A stretch of 64,000 bases of DNA from an alpha proteobacterium SCGC AAA536-G10 (GCA_000384615.1 ARQU01000001.1:213685-277684); one strand, 5' to 3'. Shown: positions 8,648-16,995, counted from the first letter of the stretch. Notes: generated by a model from the letters alone, not told the origin. Translations and numbers: made by a program.

Positions 8648-8662
8648 TTATTTTTTTGACAA
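8634..8662 (-). promoter_or_regulatory. Promoter for the zur operon
   Basis: On the minus strand TTGTCA (8662-8657) and TATAAC (8639-8634) are spaced by 17 bases, a good sigma-70 type pair. The -10 element lies inside the Zur palindrome, so zinc-loaded Zur should exclude RNA polymerase. The predicted leader to the zur ATG is about 37 bases. Confidence 0.65.
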
Positions 8663-8683
8663 CACCCTACTAAAGTCTATGTT
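8656..8683 (+). promoter_or_regulatory. Candidate rightward promoter beside the Zur box
   Basis: TTGACA (8656-8661) and TATGTT (8678-8683) are 16 bases apart, with a perfect -35. It would drive the gene at 8816 with a leader of roughly 125 bases. The Zur palindrome ends nine bases upstream of the -35, so control by Zur is possible but less direct than for zur itself. Confidence 0.45.
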
Positions 8684-8815
8684 AAAAATTTTTTTGTTTT
8701 GTTACTAAAAAGAAAATTATAGATATTTTTGTTGATTAATAATATTCATATTATATCTATTAAGCATAATTTTATAAATATATCTTGTAATAAAAATTGA
8801 AAGATAATTAGAAAA

Positions 8816-9286
8816 TTGAAAAATAGTATTTCAAAAGGAGATGTGATTAATGCTCAAAGATTATGGGCAAATCATGTTATTCAAATTGGAGATCTTTATA
8901 CAAATAACGGTGACTACAAGCAAGCCGCATATGACTTTGTTTCTAATTTTTACGCATATGGTTTTAGTAACGTACTTTTCAAACCGACTTTAGCCTCAAA
9001 AAACCAGTTCAGAATAAAATTTGACGATGCTTTATCCTATTTCGTCGGTGGTTCAATAAAAGAAGATAAAGGATTTGCTCTAAAACCATGGAAGAAAATT
9101 CGTTTTGGCGATAGATATTTTATTTTGGAAGATCACACTGCTCTAGTAATGGGCAATTATTATTTTCAAACTAGCAATGTAAGTGAAGAGATTAGAGTTG
9201 AGTATACTTTTGGTTACATTAAGAATGATAACGGAGAATTAATTATAAATCTTCATCATTCTTCATTACCTTATCAAGGAGATTAA
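8816..9286 (+). CDS. SnoaL-like (NTF2-fold) protein of the family often labelled phosphoribosyl-AMP cyclohydrolase
   Basis: The 156 residues resemble a family of secreted SnoaL/NTF2-fold proteins. Characteristic blocks are FKPTLASKNQFR, DDALSYFVGG, EDKGFALKPW, ALVMGNYYF and NLHHSSLPYQ. Many entries of this family carry the name phosphoribosyl-AMP cyclohydrolase, but the true HisI motifs are not present and I would not use that name. The start is TTG; no ATG exists in frame, and a stop lies six codons upstream. Relatives I recall carry a signal peptide, which is missing here. The gene may thus be cytoplasmic, 5'-truncated, or started at a rarer codon. It is divergent from zur across the Zur box, pointing to a zinc-linked role. 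Confidence 0.65.
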   Translation: MKNSISKGDVINAQRLWANHVIQIGDLYTNNGDYKQAAYDFVSNFYAYGFSNVLFKPTLASKNQFRIKFDDALSYFVGGSIKEDKGFALKPWKKIRFGDRYFILEDHTALVMGNYYFQTSNVSEEIRVEYTFGYIKNDNGELIINLHHSSLPYQGD

Positions 9287-9314
9287 ATATAATGGTGATT
9301 TTAGGATTAAAAGA

Positions 9315-9491
9315 ATGAAAAGTCAGAAAAGTCCTTGTATTGATGTGTGTAAATTTACCGGTCAAAATGGTTGGTGCATAGGTTGTGGAAGAACAAGAGA
9401 AGAATGCCAAAAATGGAAAAAAATGAAACCATTCGATGTAAAATCGCTTCAAAAACAGCTAAAAAAAAGAATGTTAATAATTGCAAACTGA
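9315..9491 (+). CDS. DUF1289 small cysteine protein
   Basis: This 58-residue protein starts at the ATG at 9315 with AGGA eight bases upstream. Four cysteines in the pattern SPCIDVCKF and GWCIGCGRTREECQKW (Cys8, 12, 21, 24) are the hallmark of DUF1289, whose members are short, probably metal-binding and of unknown function. A fifth cysteine follows at position 31. It lies 28 bases downstream of the SnoaL-like gene on the same strand and may be co-transcribed. The short length means it is easily missed, but the motif match is strong. Confidence 0.85.
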   Translation: MKSQKSPCIDVCKFTGQNGWCIGCGRTREECQKWKKMKPFDVKSLQKQLKKRMLIIAN

Positions 9492-9619
9492 ATTAAATTT
9501 TCTAGTTTCTATTTCTATTACATAGTTAATGTTATATTTTTTAAAACTATTTAATTTAAAAAATTACTTTTATATAAAATCAATGTAATGATTTATTTAT
9601 ATAAATTAAGGAAAAAGAA

Positions 9620-10540
9620 TTGTCAGAAATAATTTCAGTTAAAAATTTAGTTAAGAAATATGACAATGATTTTATTGCAGTTAAAAATTTAAGTCTGAAA
9701 ATTAACCAAGGTGAAATAATCGCCCTCCTGGGTCCTAATGGAGCGGGTAAAACCACTCTCATTTCTACAATATGTGGTCTTGCATCAATAACATCTGGGA
9801 GTATCACAGTAAATGGATTTGACGTGATTAAGGATTACAGAAAAACAAGAGAGATTATTGGGCTTGTACCTCAGGAATTAGCACTGGAACCTTTTGAAAA
9901 AGTCATTAACTCAGTTAAATTTTCTAGGCGATTATTTGGTAAAAAAGATGATGTTGAATATGTTGAAAATCTTTTAAAGAAATTACAACTATATGACAAA
10001 AAAGACAATATCATTAAATCTCTTTCTGGGGGAATGAAACGTCGAGTAATGATAGCCAAGGCCTTAAGTCACAACCCTAAGATCTTATTTCTTGACGAGC
10101 CTACAGCAGGAGTTGACGTTGAATTACGTAAAGATATGTGGAACATTATAAAAGAATTGAAAAATGAAGGTGTTACAATAATTTTAACTACTCACTATAT
10201 TGAAGAAGCTGAAATGATAGCGGATAATATAGGTATAATAAACCATGGGGAATTACTACTAGTTGAAGAAAAGAACAAACTTATAAAAAGAATGAGCGTT
10301 AAAACACTTAAAGTAAAACTGAAAAAATCACTTTCAACAATCCCCACTAAACTTAAAAAATATAATCTGAAGCTGATTGATGAGGGCAATTCATTTCACT
10401 ATTACTATAATACAGGAAAAGAAAGAACGGGTATAACTTCCCTACTCTCAGACATGAATCAAATTGGTATTAATTTATTTGACATTCAAACAGAAGAAAC
10501 ATCATTAGAAGATATTTTTGTAAAAATTATTAAGGACTAA
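9620..10540 (+). CDS. ABC-2 type transporter, ATP-binding protein
   Basis: This 306-residue ATPase has Walker A GPNGAGKTT, Q-loop VPQE, signature LSGGMKRR, Walker B ILFLDEPTAGVD and the switch histidine in TTHYIEEAE. It belongs to the DrrA/NodI/YadG group. A C-terminal extension of about 90 residues follows the nucleotide domain, as in that group. The start is TTG with AAGGAAAAAG just upstream. The permease gene follows three bases after the stop. The pair should form an exporter of unknown substrate at the inner membrane; drugs, polysaccharides or lipids are typical for the family. Confidence 0.92.
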   Translation: MSEIISVKNLVKKYDNDFIAVKNLSLKINQGEIIALLGPNGAGKTTLISTICGLASITSGSITVNGFDVIKDYRKTREIIGLVPQELALEPFEKVINSVKFSRRLFGKKDDVEYVENLLKKLQLYDKKDNIIKSLSGGMKRRVMIAKALSHNPKILFLDEPTAGVDVELRKDMWNIIKELKNEGVTIILTTHYIEEAEMIADNIGIINHGELLLVEEKNKLIKRMSVKTLKVKLKKSLSTIPTKLKKYNLKLIDEGNSFHYYYNTGKERTGITSLLSDMNQIGINLFDIQTEETSLEDIFVKIIKD

Positions 10541-10543
10541 TCA

Positions 10544-11305
10544 ATGAACCTGCGAGGAATACAAGCAATCTATATATACGAGATGAATAGATCCTTTAGG
10601 ACTCTAATTCAAAGTCTTGTCTCTCCGGTTTTATCAACAATACTTTATTTTATTGTTTTTGGCGCTGCCATTGGTTCAAGAATGGAAAATATTAGCAATG
10701 TAACTTATGGCGCATTTATTGTTCCAGGATTAATAATGTTAACTGTTCAAATGCAAAGTGTAAATAATGCTTCTTTTGGTATTTATTTTCCAAAATTTAT
10801 TGGAACTACTTATGAACTTTTGTCAGCACCATTATCATTTGTTGAAATAGTGATTGGTTATGTAGGGGCGGCAACAACTAAATCATTCTCAATAGGCTTA
10901 ATAATATTAGCAACATCTTATCTATTTGTTACCATTGATATTGTACACCCAATTTTTATGTTATTTTTTTTATTGTTAACGTGTATTAGTTTTAGCCTTC
11001 TTGGTTTTATTATTGGTATTGTATCAGATAATTTTGAGCAACTAAACATAGCTCCAATGTTAATAATTACTCCTTTAGTTTTTTTAGGTGGAAGTTTTTA
11101 TACAATAGATATGTTACCTCCTTTCTGGCAAAACTTTGCTTTATTAAATCCTATAGTTTATTTAATATCTGGCTTTAGATGGGCTTTTTTTGGTATTGGT
11201 GATGTGCCAATACTAACAAGTATTTTTTTTATACTGTTGTTCACTAGCATATGTATTAGTATAATTTGGTACATTTTTAAAACTGGATATAGAATAAAAA
11301 GCTAA
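10544..11305 (+). CDS. ABC-2 type transporter permease
   Basis: This 253-residue protein has six hydrophobic segments and the ABC-2 family signature in the region FLGGSFYTIDMLPPFW, near residue 180, followed by NPIVYLISGFRW. It is close to the YadH/NodJ branch. It starts three bases after the partner ATPase gene, with AAGGA eight bases upstream of its ATG, so the two are clearly one transcription and functional unit. Dimers of each protein would make the exporter. The substrate is unknown. Confidence 0.92.
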   Translation: MNLRGIQAIYIYEMNRSFRTLIQSLVSPVLSTILYFIVFGAAIGSRMENISNVTYGAFIVPGLIMLTVQMQSVNNASFGIYFPKFIGTTYELLSAPLSFVEIVIGYVGAATTKSFSIGLIILATSYLFVTIDIVHPIFMLFFLLLTCISFSLLGFIIGIVSDNFEQLNIAPMLIITPLVFLGGSFYTIDMLPPFWQNFALLNPIVYLISGFRWAFFGIGDVPILTSIFFILLFTSICISIIWYIFKTGYRIKS

Positions 11306-11350
11306 TTCAATTAATATATATTTTTTTAACTAAAAATTTAGAGGTTAGTA

Positions 11351-11995
11351 ATGAAGTTATATACTTTCACCCCTGCAGCAAACGCACTTAGAGTTGAAAT
11401 GTTCCTAAAAGAGAAAAAAATAGATATAGAAACCATTCAAGTCAATGTTAGAGAAGATGAAATATTTAAAGAACCATATAAAACAATGAACCCGTTTAAT
11501 TGTGTTCCATTTTTGGAATTAGAAGATGGTACAATTATTTCTGAAACAATATCAATTTGTCGTTATTTAGAAGATAAATTTGAAAATCCAAATTTATTTG
11601 GAAGTAATAGTAAGGAGATAGCTATTATTGATATGTGGAACAGAAGAATAGAATTGGATGGATTTTTACCTCTCTTACATTCTGTAAGAAATAAAACATC
11701 TTTTTTCAAGGGAAAAGTAGTTCCTGGCACGCGGAACGAAATTGATCAATCGCCTGAAATTGTTGTTCGTGGAATTGAAATGTTTAAAATTTTTCTAAGT
11801 AGGGTTGAGCCATATCTTTCAAAGAATAAGTTTATTGCTGGAGAAAAATTTACTATTGCAGACATAACAGCACATTTTATGTTTAATTTATCAAAAATCT
11901 TAAAAATTGATCTTGAAGATGAATACAAAAATGTTTTTAGATGGAAATCAGAACTTGAAGATAGGCCATCAAATCCAATTAATAACCTAATCTGA
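11351..11995 (+). CDS. Glutathione S-transferase family protein
   Basis: This 214-residue protein has the thioredoxin-like half with the cis-Pro loop NCVPFLELEDG and the glutathione contact ISETISICRYLE. The helical half contains the conserved FTIADITAHFMF motif. It differs from the GST at 2987 in length and class: the N-terminal TPAANALRVEM has no clear catalytic Tyr or Ser, like some theta/beta-like bacterial GSTs. AGAGG precedes the ATG. It lies 20 bases ahead of an SDR dehydrogenase on the same strand, so the two may work on one substrate. Confidence 0.88.
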   Translation: MKLYTFTPAANALRVEMFLKEKKIDIETIQVNVREDEIFKEPYKTMNPFNCVPFLELEDGTIISETISICRYLEDKFENPNLFGSNSKEIAIIDMWNRRIELDGFLPLLHSVRNKTSFFKGKVVPGTRNEIDQSPEIVVRGIEMFKIFLSRVEPYLSKNKFIAGEKFTIADITAHFMFNLSKILKIDLEDEYKNVFRWKSELEDRPSNPINNLI

Positions 11996-12015
11996 TAAAC
12001 TGAGTATACACAAAC

Positions 12016-12777
12016 ATGAATGAAGATAGTACAAAGTTAGCCATAGTTACGGGAGCGGCTAGAGGGATTGGGCTAGCTACAGCTCTTATGTTTAATGAAA
12101 ATGGTTATAAAGTTGCAATAGTTGATAATGATAAGAAAGAGATTGATAACTTATCTTTCACAAATGAAAATTTAAAAACATTTTGTTTTGATATTTCAAA
12201 TGTTGATGAATTAGAGAAAATGTATAGTCAAATATTAGAGTGGCATAATAGAATTGATATATTAGTTAATAATGCAGGTGTAGCTGATTTTGGTCATATC
12301 GAGGAAACCAATTTCAAGAGATGGAATGAGGTTATGAAAACAAATTTAGATGGTGTTTTTTTATGCTCCCAAAAAGCAATATCGCATCTAAAAAAAACAA
12401 AAGGAAATATAATTAATATTGCGTCTATATCTGGTTTACGTGCATCAACCCTTAGAGTAGCTTATGGAACCTCAAAGGCAGCTGTTATTCAACTAACTAA
12501 ACAACAGGCTGCTGAATTAGGGGAATTTGGTATAAGAGTAAATTGTATTGCACCAGGTCCAGTAAAAACAAAACTAGCAATGGCAGTCCATACCCAAGAT
12601 ATTATTGAAGCTTATCATGATGCAATTCCACTTAATAGATATGGTACTGAACAAGAAATTGCGAATGGTATTTATTTTTTAGCATCTGAAAAAGCTTCAT
12701 ATATTACTGGACAAGTCCTTGCAGTAGATGGTGGATTTGAAGCTACTGGTGTTGGGCTTCCTTCTTTAAGAAAATAG
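12016..12777 (+). CDS. SDR family oxidoreductase
   Basis: This classical short-chain dehydrogenase has 253 residues. The cofactor motif TGAARGIG lies near the N-terminus with Asp37-type acceptor VDND, suggesting NAD preference. NNAG follows, then Ser of IASISG and the YGTSKAA catalytic Tyr/Lys. The C-terminus ITGQVLAVDGGF is typical of FabG-like enzymes. It would oxidise an alcohol or reduce a ketone with NAD(H). It follows the GST gene by 20 bases and precedes the subtilisin-like gene by six, so the three may share a transcript. The substrate is unknown. Confidence 0.9.
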   Translation: MNEDSTKLAIVTGAARGIGLATALMFNENGYKVAIVDNDKKEIDNLSFTNENLKTFCFDISNVDELEKMYSQILEWHNRIDILVNNAGVADFGHIEETNFKRWNEVMKTNLDGVFLCSQKAISHLKKTKGNIINIASISGLRASTLRVAYGTSKAAVIQLTKQQAAELGEFGIRVNCIAPGPVKTKLAMAVHTQDIIEAYHDAIPLNRYGTEQEIANGIYFLASEKASYITGQVLAVDGGFEATGVGLPSLRK

Positions 12778-12783
12778 TTAATT

Positions 12784-14037
12784 ATGAAAGAAATTAATTT
12801 TCTAATACTATTTTTATTCTCAACAATGTTGTTAATTGGCAAATCTTTTAGTTCCACAGAAAATGATGAGTTTATAAGATTAAAAGAAACTCATAATATT
12901 ATATGTAAAAATATAACTTTATCTAATGTAAAAGAAATAGTGAATAATTGGAAATTACAAAAAAAAAATAAATATTTACAATTATTTGCCAATAAAAATG
13001 AACAAAAAACTTTACAAATTAGACCTTTATACAGAGCAAACCAAATCCAAAAGATTATATTTACTTTTTATAAAATTCCAAAGAGACCAATTTTAGAAAT
13101 TAGATCAAATAAAAATTGTAATATACAAAGTATAAGAAAAATAATTTACAATAAAAATTTCATACCTCAAGAGATACATTCAATTAATATTTCTGATTAC
13201 AAGATAGATAATACAAAATTGTTAAATCCAAAATTACCTAAACTAAAATCAAATAATGACAAGAATATAATCGCTTTAGTTGATACGGGTATAAATTATA
13301 GTTTGAAAATACTTCATAAAAACATTGCTGTTAAAGATAGACAAATTTTAGGTTTTGATTTTTGGGATAATGATAACAAACCTTTTGACAGTGATCCTAG
13401 GCAAAGTCCTTTTTACCCAAGACACCATGGAACTACAGTATTTAGTATTTTAGCTAATGATGCCCCAAACTCTCCAATTGCACCATATAGATTTCCAGCT
13501 CTAGATATGTGTAAATTTAAAGAATTAGTTGAACACATTGTTGAAAACTCAATTAGAGTAGTTAATTTATCAATGGGATCTACGAAGTTACAAGATTGGG
13601 AGTGTTTTGAGAAAGTGGCTAGTAAATACAAGGATATCATCTTTGTTGTATCTGCAGGCAATAATGGATTTAATATTGATGAAAATCCAATTTACCCAGC
13701 TTCTCTAAATTTGAAAAATATCCTTGCTGTTACTTCGTCAGATAAAAGTGGAAGATTGGGACGTGGTTCGAATTACGGACAAAATTCTGTAGACTTCATA
13801 CTGCCTGCAGAACGCCTACAAGTATTTGATCATAGAGGAGTGAAAGCTTTTACAGGTGGTACAAGTTATGCGGCCCCGAGATTAACTGCTTTAATTTCAA
13901 GATATATTGAAAAAAATCCTAATTGTACAAATGATGAAATATATGATTTTCTTAAAAAAAGAGCTATTCAAAAAGGAAAAAAAATTACTAAGTATGGCTG
14001 GATACCTGATCCCTTAGATGATTATTTAATTAATTAG
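12784..14037 (+). CDS. Subtilisin-like (S8) serine protease, exported
   Basis: This 417-residue protein begins with a signal peptide (hydrophobic FLILFLFSTMLLIG, cleavage near residue 23). A lysine-rich N-terminal region of about 130 residues follows, probably a propeptide. The S8 triad is complete: Asp167 (ALVDTGI), His215 (RHHGT) and Ser361 (GGTSYAAP); the oxyanion Asn lies in SAGNNG. It should act in the periplasm or outside the cell. Its stop overlaps the end of the convergent S1 protease gene by eight bases. Two exported proteases of different clans end to end suggests shared purpose, such as peptide scavenging or protein quality control, but that is inference. Confidence 0.9.
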   Translation: MKEINFLILFLFSTMLLIGKSFSSTENDEFIRLKETHNIICKNITLSNVKEIVNNWKLQKKNKYLQLFANKNEQKTLQIRPLYRANQIQKIIFTFYKIPKRPILEIRSNKNCNIQSIRKIIYNKNFIPQEIHSINISDYKIDNTKLLNPKLPKLKSNNDKNIIALVDTGINYSLKILHKNIAVKDRQILGFDFWDNDNKPFDSDPRQSPFYPRHHGTTVFSILANDAPNSPIAPYRFPALDMCKFKELVEHIVENSIRVVNLSMGSTKLQDWECFEKVASKYKDIIFVVSAGNNGFNIDENPIYPASLNLKNILAVTSSDKSGRLGRGSNYGQNSVDFILPAERLQVFDHRGVKAFTGGTSYAAPRLTALISRYIEKNPNCTNDEIYDFLKKRAIQKGKKITKYGWIPDPLDDYLIN

Positions 14038-15148
14038 CTTTAAAAGCGTTATCAATAAATTTTTGCGCAAGAGGCAAAGCTTCTTTATTGTATTTTTCCA
14101 TAAGAGTTAAAACTTCATTAGTCATTTTTTTGTCCTTTAAAATTCCAGCAACTTGGACACCTAATCTTAACACTTGTGGATTTTCAGGAGTTATCTCCAA
14201 CAATTTTAATATTACAGGTCTTTCTTTCTTTAAATCTCTACTAATATGATAAGTTATTGCTAAAGAAAGAAGAGCATTTGGACTCTGGGGATCGAGTAAA
14301 ATACTTCTTTCAAGAAATTTTTTTGCTTTTTCAAGATCCCCTAACCTTCCAAAAGTTTGCCCTGCTTGATCAATTAATTGTTTATTATTAGAACTCCAAC
14401 AATAATGATCAATATTGTTTTCAATTTTTATATCTAAATTTTTTTGTACATTAAATGCAGTTTCAAGATTATCCGCGCATGTTTTAATATATTTACCTAT
14501 TTTATAGAATTCGTCTTCATGCTTTAAATTGGTGTTTTGAATAATCTTATTAACCAAGGAAACTGGTATAACTTCATTAATATTACCATCACCAGAAGCG
14601 AGTATGCCAATTAATTCTCCATTTTCGTCAACTACTGAACCCCCACTGTTTCCTGGCAAACTTTTAGCAGTTGTATGGATACGTGCTTGGGGATATTTGT
14701 TAAAATCAGAAAATGAAATAACTTTTCCTGGATTATAAATACGATTTGCATTTCTTCCCTGGTCGTAAGCTATTACCCTAATCTTTCCAACAATTTTATC
14801 AGATTTTGGTAATTCATTAAGCTGATGAGGTTCTTTTTTTAATGATAACAATGCTAAATCTGCAGGAAAATTATGAGGTAAGGGGAACGCTTTTTTTATT
14901 TCACCATTATTAAACTTAATAACGAACTGCTTATGATCTTCGACAACATGCCTGTTAGTTACTATAATATTTTCATTAATTATAGTTCCACTCGCTATCA
15001 TCATAGGAGTTTTTATACCAACAACTTTGTTTAGCTTGTCACAAATATTTTTTTTGTAATTACATTTTAAAGTATCTGCAAAAGCATAATCAAAAATAAT
15101 AAAAATAAATATTACAATATGATAGGTGCTTTTAATAATTTTATACAT
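14030..15148 (-). CDS. Trypsin-like serine protease with C-terminal TPR repeats, exported
   Basis: This 372-residue protein has an N-terminal signal peptide (IVIFIFIIFDYAFA). An S1-type protease domain follows with the triad His67 (VTNRHVV), Asp97 (PADLALLSL) and Ser168 (PGNSGGSVV), as in HtrA/DegP-like enzymes, but with no PDZ domain. Instead the last 120 or so residues form TPR-like repeats (LGDLEKAKKFLERSILLDP). That architecture suggests binding of protein partners in the periplasm. The gene overlaps the upstream MaoC gene by eight bases (15141-15148), so translation is probably coupled, and it is convergent with the subtilisin-like gene. Confidence 0.88.
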   Translation of the reverse strand: MYKIIKSTYHIVIFIFIIFDYAFADTLKCNYKKNICDKLNKVVGIKTPMMIASGTIINENIIVTNRHVVEDHKQFVIKFNNGEIKKAFPLPHNFPADLALLSLKKEPHQLNELPKSDKIVGKIRVIAYDQGRNANRIYNPGKVISFSDFNKYPQARIHTTAKSLPGNSGGSVVDENGELIGILASGDGNINEVIPVSLVNKIIQNTNLKHEDEFYKIGKYIKTCADNLETAFNVQKNLDIKIENNIDHYCWSSNNKQLIDQAGQTFGRLGDLEKAKKFLERSILLDPQSPNALLSLAITYHISRDLKKERPVILKLLEITPENPQVLRLGVQVAGILKDKKMTNEVLTLMEKYNKEALPLAQKFIDNAFKAN

Positions 15149-15614
15149 TATTTAATTTCTTTTTAATTAGATATTTGTGAAATCCCTCAAAAACTAAAAT
15201 ATTTTTTTGGTTATAGATAGCAGCCTTCATTTCTAAAACCCCTGTGGTGTTTTGAGAAATTAGATTTGAAATTATTAGTTCAGGGTATAAAGTATCTTCT
15301 CTATAAACAGGTTTTAACATTTTTCCTGAAATCTCAATTAAACCAATTAAACTATCCCTAACCTCAGAAGGAAATGTTCCAGCACCTGCTACAGTTTGAA
15401 TCATGACTTGTAATCCATGAGCTAACATTTCTGGGTGTCCCCTTTTTTTGCAATATTCTAAATCATAATGAATTGGATCATTATCTCCTGACGCTGCCTG
15501 AAACATTGAAAATATACCACTAGTTTGAGTTCTAGATGGTATTAAGTATTTGTCACCAATTGAAAAATCCTCGAAATACTTACTATTTTTATTATTTTCT
15601 ATTTTTGTCATCAT
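15141..15614 (-). CDS. MaoC-like hydratase/dehydratase
   Basis: This 157-residue hotdog protein carries the (R)-hydratase motif ASGDNDPIHYD, with the Asp and His catalytic pair. It also has LAHGLQVMIQTVAG, the helix that follows in MaoC-family hydratases. Members hydrate enoyl-CoA or related thioesters. It overlaps the start of the TPR protease gene by eight bases, an odd pairing functionally. It is divergent from an SDR dehydrogenase, which might use the hydroxyacyl product; that link is inference. The start could be either of the first two ATG codons. Confidence 0.85.
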   Translation of the reverse strand: MMTKIENNKNSKYFEDFSIGDKYLIPSRTQTSGIFSMFQAASGDNDPIHYDLEYCKKRGHPEMLAHGLQVMIQTVAGAGTFPSEVRDSLIGLIEISGKMLKPVYREDTLYPELIISNLISQNTTGVLEMKAAIYNQKNILVFEGFHKYLIKKKLNNV

Positions 15615-15695
15615 GATAAAATATGTCCCTACTATATAAATAGCAAGAAATCATAAAAAACTTTATTCATAAACAAATTTGTGCTGAAATCAAAT

Positions 15696-16520
15696 ATGGA
15701 TCGATTAAAAGGTAAAATTGCTTTAATTACAGGCGCTGCTAAAGGCCTAGGGGCTTCAATTGCCAAGCATTTCACTAATGAAGGCGCCGTGGTCATATTG
15801 TGTGATATTGACATCAATCAAGCTTCTGAAATAGCTAGAGAATTAGGTGGCACGGCCTACTATATAGATGTATCAAATTCCAAAAGTGTTAAAGATGTAT
15901 TCTCGAAAGTTAAATCAGATTTTAAACAATTAGACATTCTGGTAAATAATGCAGGTATTAATGGTTTTGAAAACAGACAAGACTTAATTGATGAAAGAAT
16001 AAAAGTAAACAATCTTCAAATTAAAGAATTTACAAAATCAGAAAAAATTAGCACTCATTTTGATGTTACTGTAAACATGTCAGATGATGAATGGCACAAA
16101 ATGATATCAGTTCATTTGAATGGTACTTTTTTTTGTACGAGAGAAGCCTTAACTATAATGAACAATCAAGAAAGTGCCTCAATAATAAATATGGGATCAG
16201 TTTTGGGCACAACAGGCGGTCCATCTTCTCCACATTATTCTGCTGCTAAAGCAGCAATCCTTGGCTTTACAAGGGCTACTGCTAGGGAATTGGCATCTAG
16301 AAATATAAGAGTTAACGCTATTGCTCCAGGTTATATTGATACTGATATGACAAGCGGCCTAGGAGATGTGATAAAGCTTGTCAAATCATCCACACCTATG
16401 AAAACATTTGGAGAGGTTAACGATATAGCATGGGCTGCAGTTTATTTAGCATCTGAAGAAGCTAAATTTGTTACCGGACAAACAATTTCACCTAATGGTG
16501 GATTTGTAATGAGCCAATAA
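15696..16520 (+). CDS. SDR family oxidoreductase with an insertion
   Basis: This is a FabG-like short-chain dehydrogenase of about 274 residues. It has TGAAKGLG, acceptor Asp in CDIDIN, NNAG, catalytic Ser in NMGSVLG, and YSAAKAA. The C-terminus VTGQTISPNGGF is typical. About 30 extra residues follow NNAG (from about 16010 to 16075) before the conserved helix, making it longer than usual. I chose the ATG at 15696 because homologues start close to the RLKGKIALITG block; a GTG at 15681 would add five residues. It is divergent from the MaoC gene. The substrate is unknown. Confidence 0.87.
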   Translation: MDRLKGKIALITGAAKGLGASIAKHFTNEGAVVILCDIDINQASEIARELGGTAYYIDVSNSKSVKDVFSKVKSDFKQLDILVNNAGINGFENRQDLIDERIKVNNLQIKEFTKSEKISTHFDVTVNMSDDEWHKMISVHLNGTFFCTREALTIMNNQESASIINMGSVLGTTGGPSSPHYSAAKAAILGFTRATARELASRNIRVNAIAPGYIDTDMTSGLGDVIKLVKSSTPMKTFGEVNDIAWAAVYLASEEAKFVTGQTISPNGGFVMSQ

Positions 16521-16532
16521 TATTTAGTAATG

Positions 16533-16549
16533 TGATTAAACTTTAATCA
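16533..16549. repeat. 17-bp inverted repeat upstream of DsrE gene
   Basis: TGATTAAAcTTTAATCA is a perfect inverted repeat around a single central base. It lies 13 bases after the SDR stop and about 84 bases before the DsrE start. It could be an operator of a dimeric regulator. There is no T-run after it to suggest a terminator, and the regulator is not known. Confidence 0.4.
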
Positions 16550-16632
16550 ATTATTCAACACTTCCAGTTAAACATTTAATTAATTCAATTATTCATTTAG
16601 TTATGAAGTATTACGATAATTGGTTTAATAAT

Positions 16633-16995
16633 ATGGCTAAAATTTTATTTAACATAACTAATGGAACTAACAACCAGACAAAAGCATCATTAGGTTTTAT
16701 GTTAGCAAGAACTGCTGTCGAAGAAGGGCATGAAGTTATAGTTTTCCTAAATGCTGACGCTGTTAGTTTGATAAGACCACCAGTTTTAAATAATTTACTA
16801 GGTTTAGGAACAGGTAGCTTAAAAGAACATTTTTATGTATTAAAAAAAGCCAGAGTACCAATTTACGTTTCTGCTATATCTTGTGAAATAAGAGGCGTTA
16901 CAACACAAGATCTTAAAGACGCTAATGCAAGAAAAGTTTTTCCAAAGACGTTATTAAATTTATCACTAGAAGCAGATAGAACATTTGTATATTAG
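16633..16995 (+). CDS. DsrE family protein
   Basis: This protein of about 120 residues starts with AKILFNITNG and continues with LGFMLARTAVEEGHEVIVFL, the fold signature of DsrE/YchN-type proteins. Some members relay sulfur through a cysteine. Here a cysteine in AISCEIRG sits near the expected position, but the flanking sequence differs from the classical sulfurtransferases. I prefer the ATG at 16633 to the one at 16603 because the family begins at the first strand; neither has a strong ribosome site. It stands alone between two promoter regions. The function is uncertain. Confidence 0.75.
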   Translation: MAKILFNITNGTNNQTKASLGFMLARTAVEEGHEVIVFLNADAVSLIRPPVLNNLLGLGTGSLKEHFYVLKKARVPIYVSAISCEIRGVTTQDLKDANARKVFPKTLLNLSLEADRTFVY

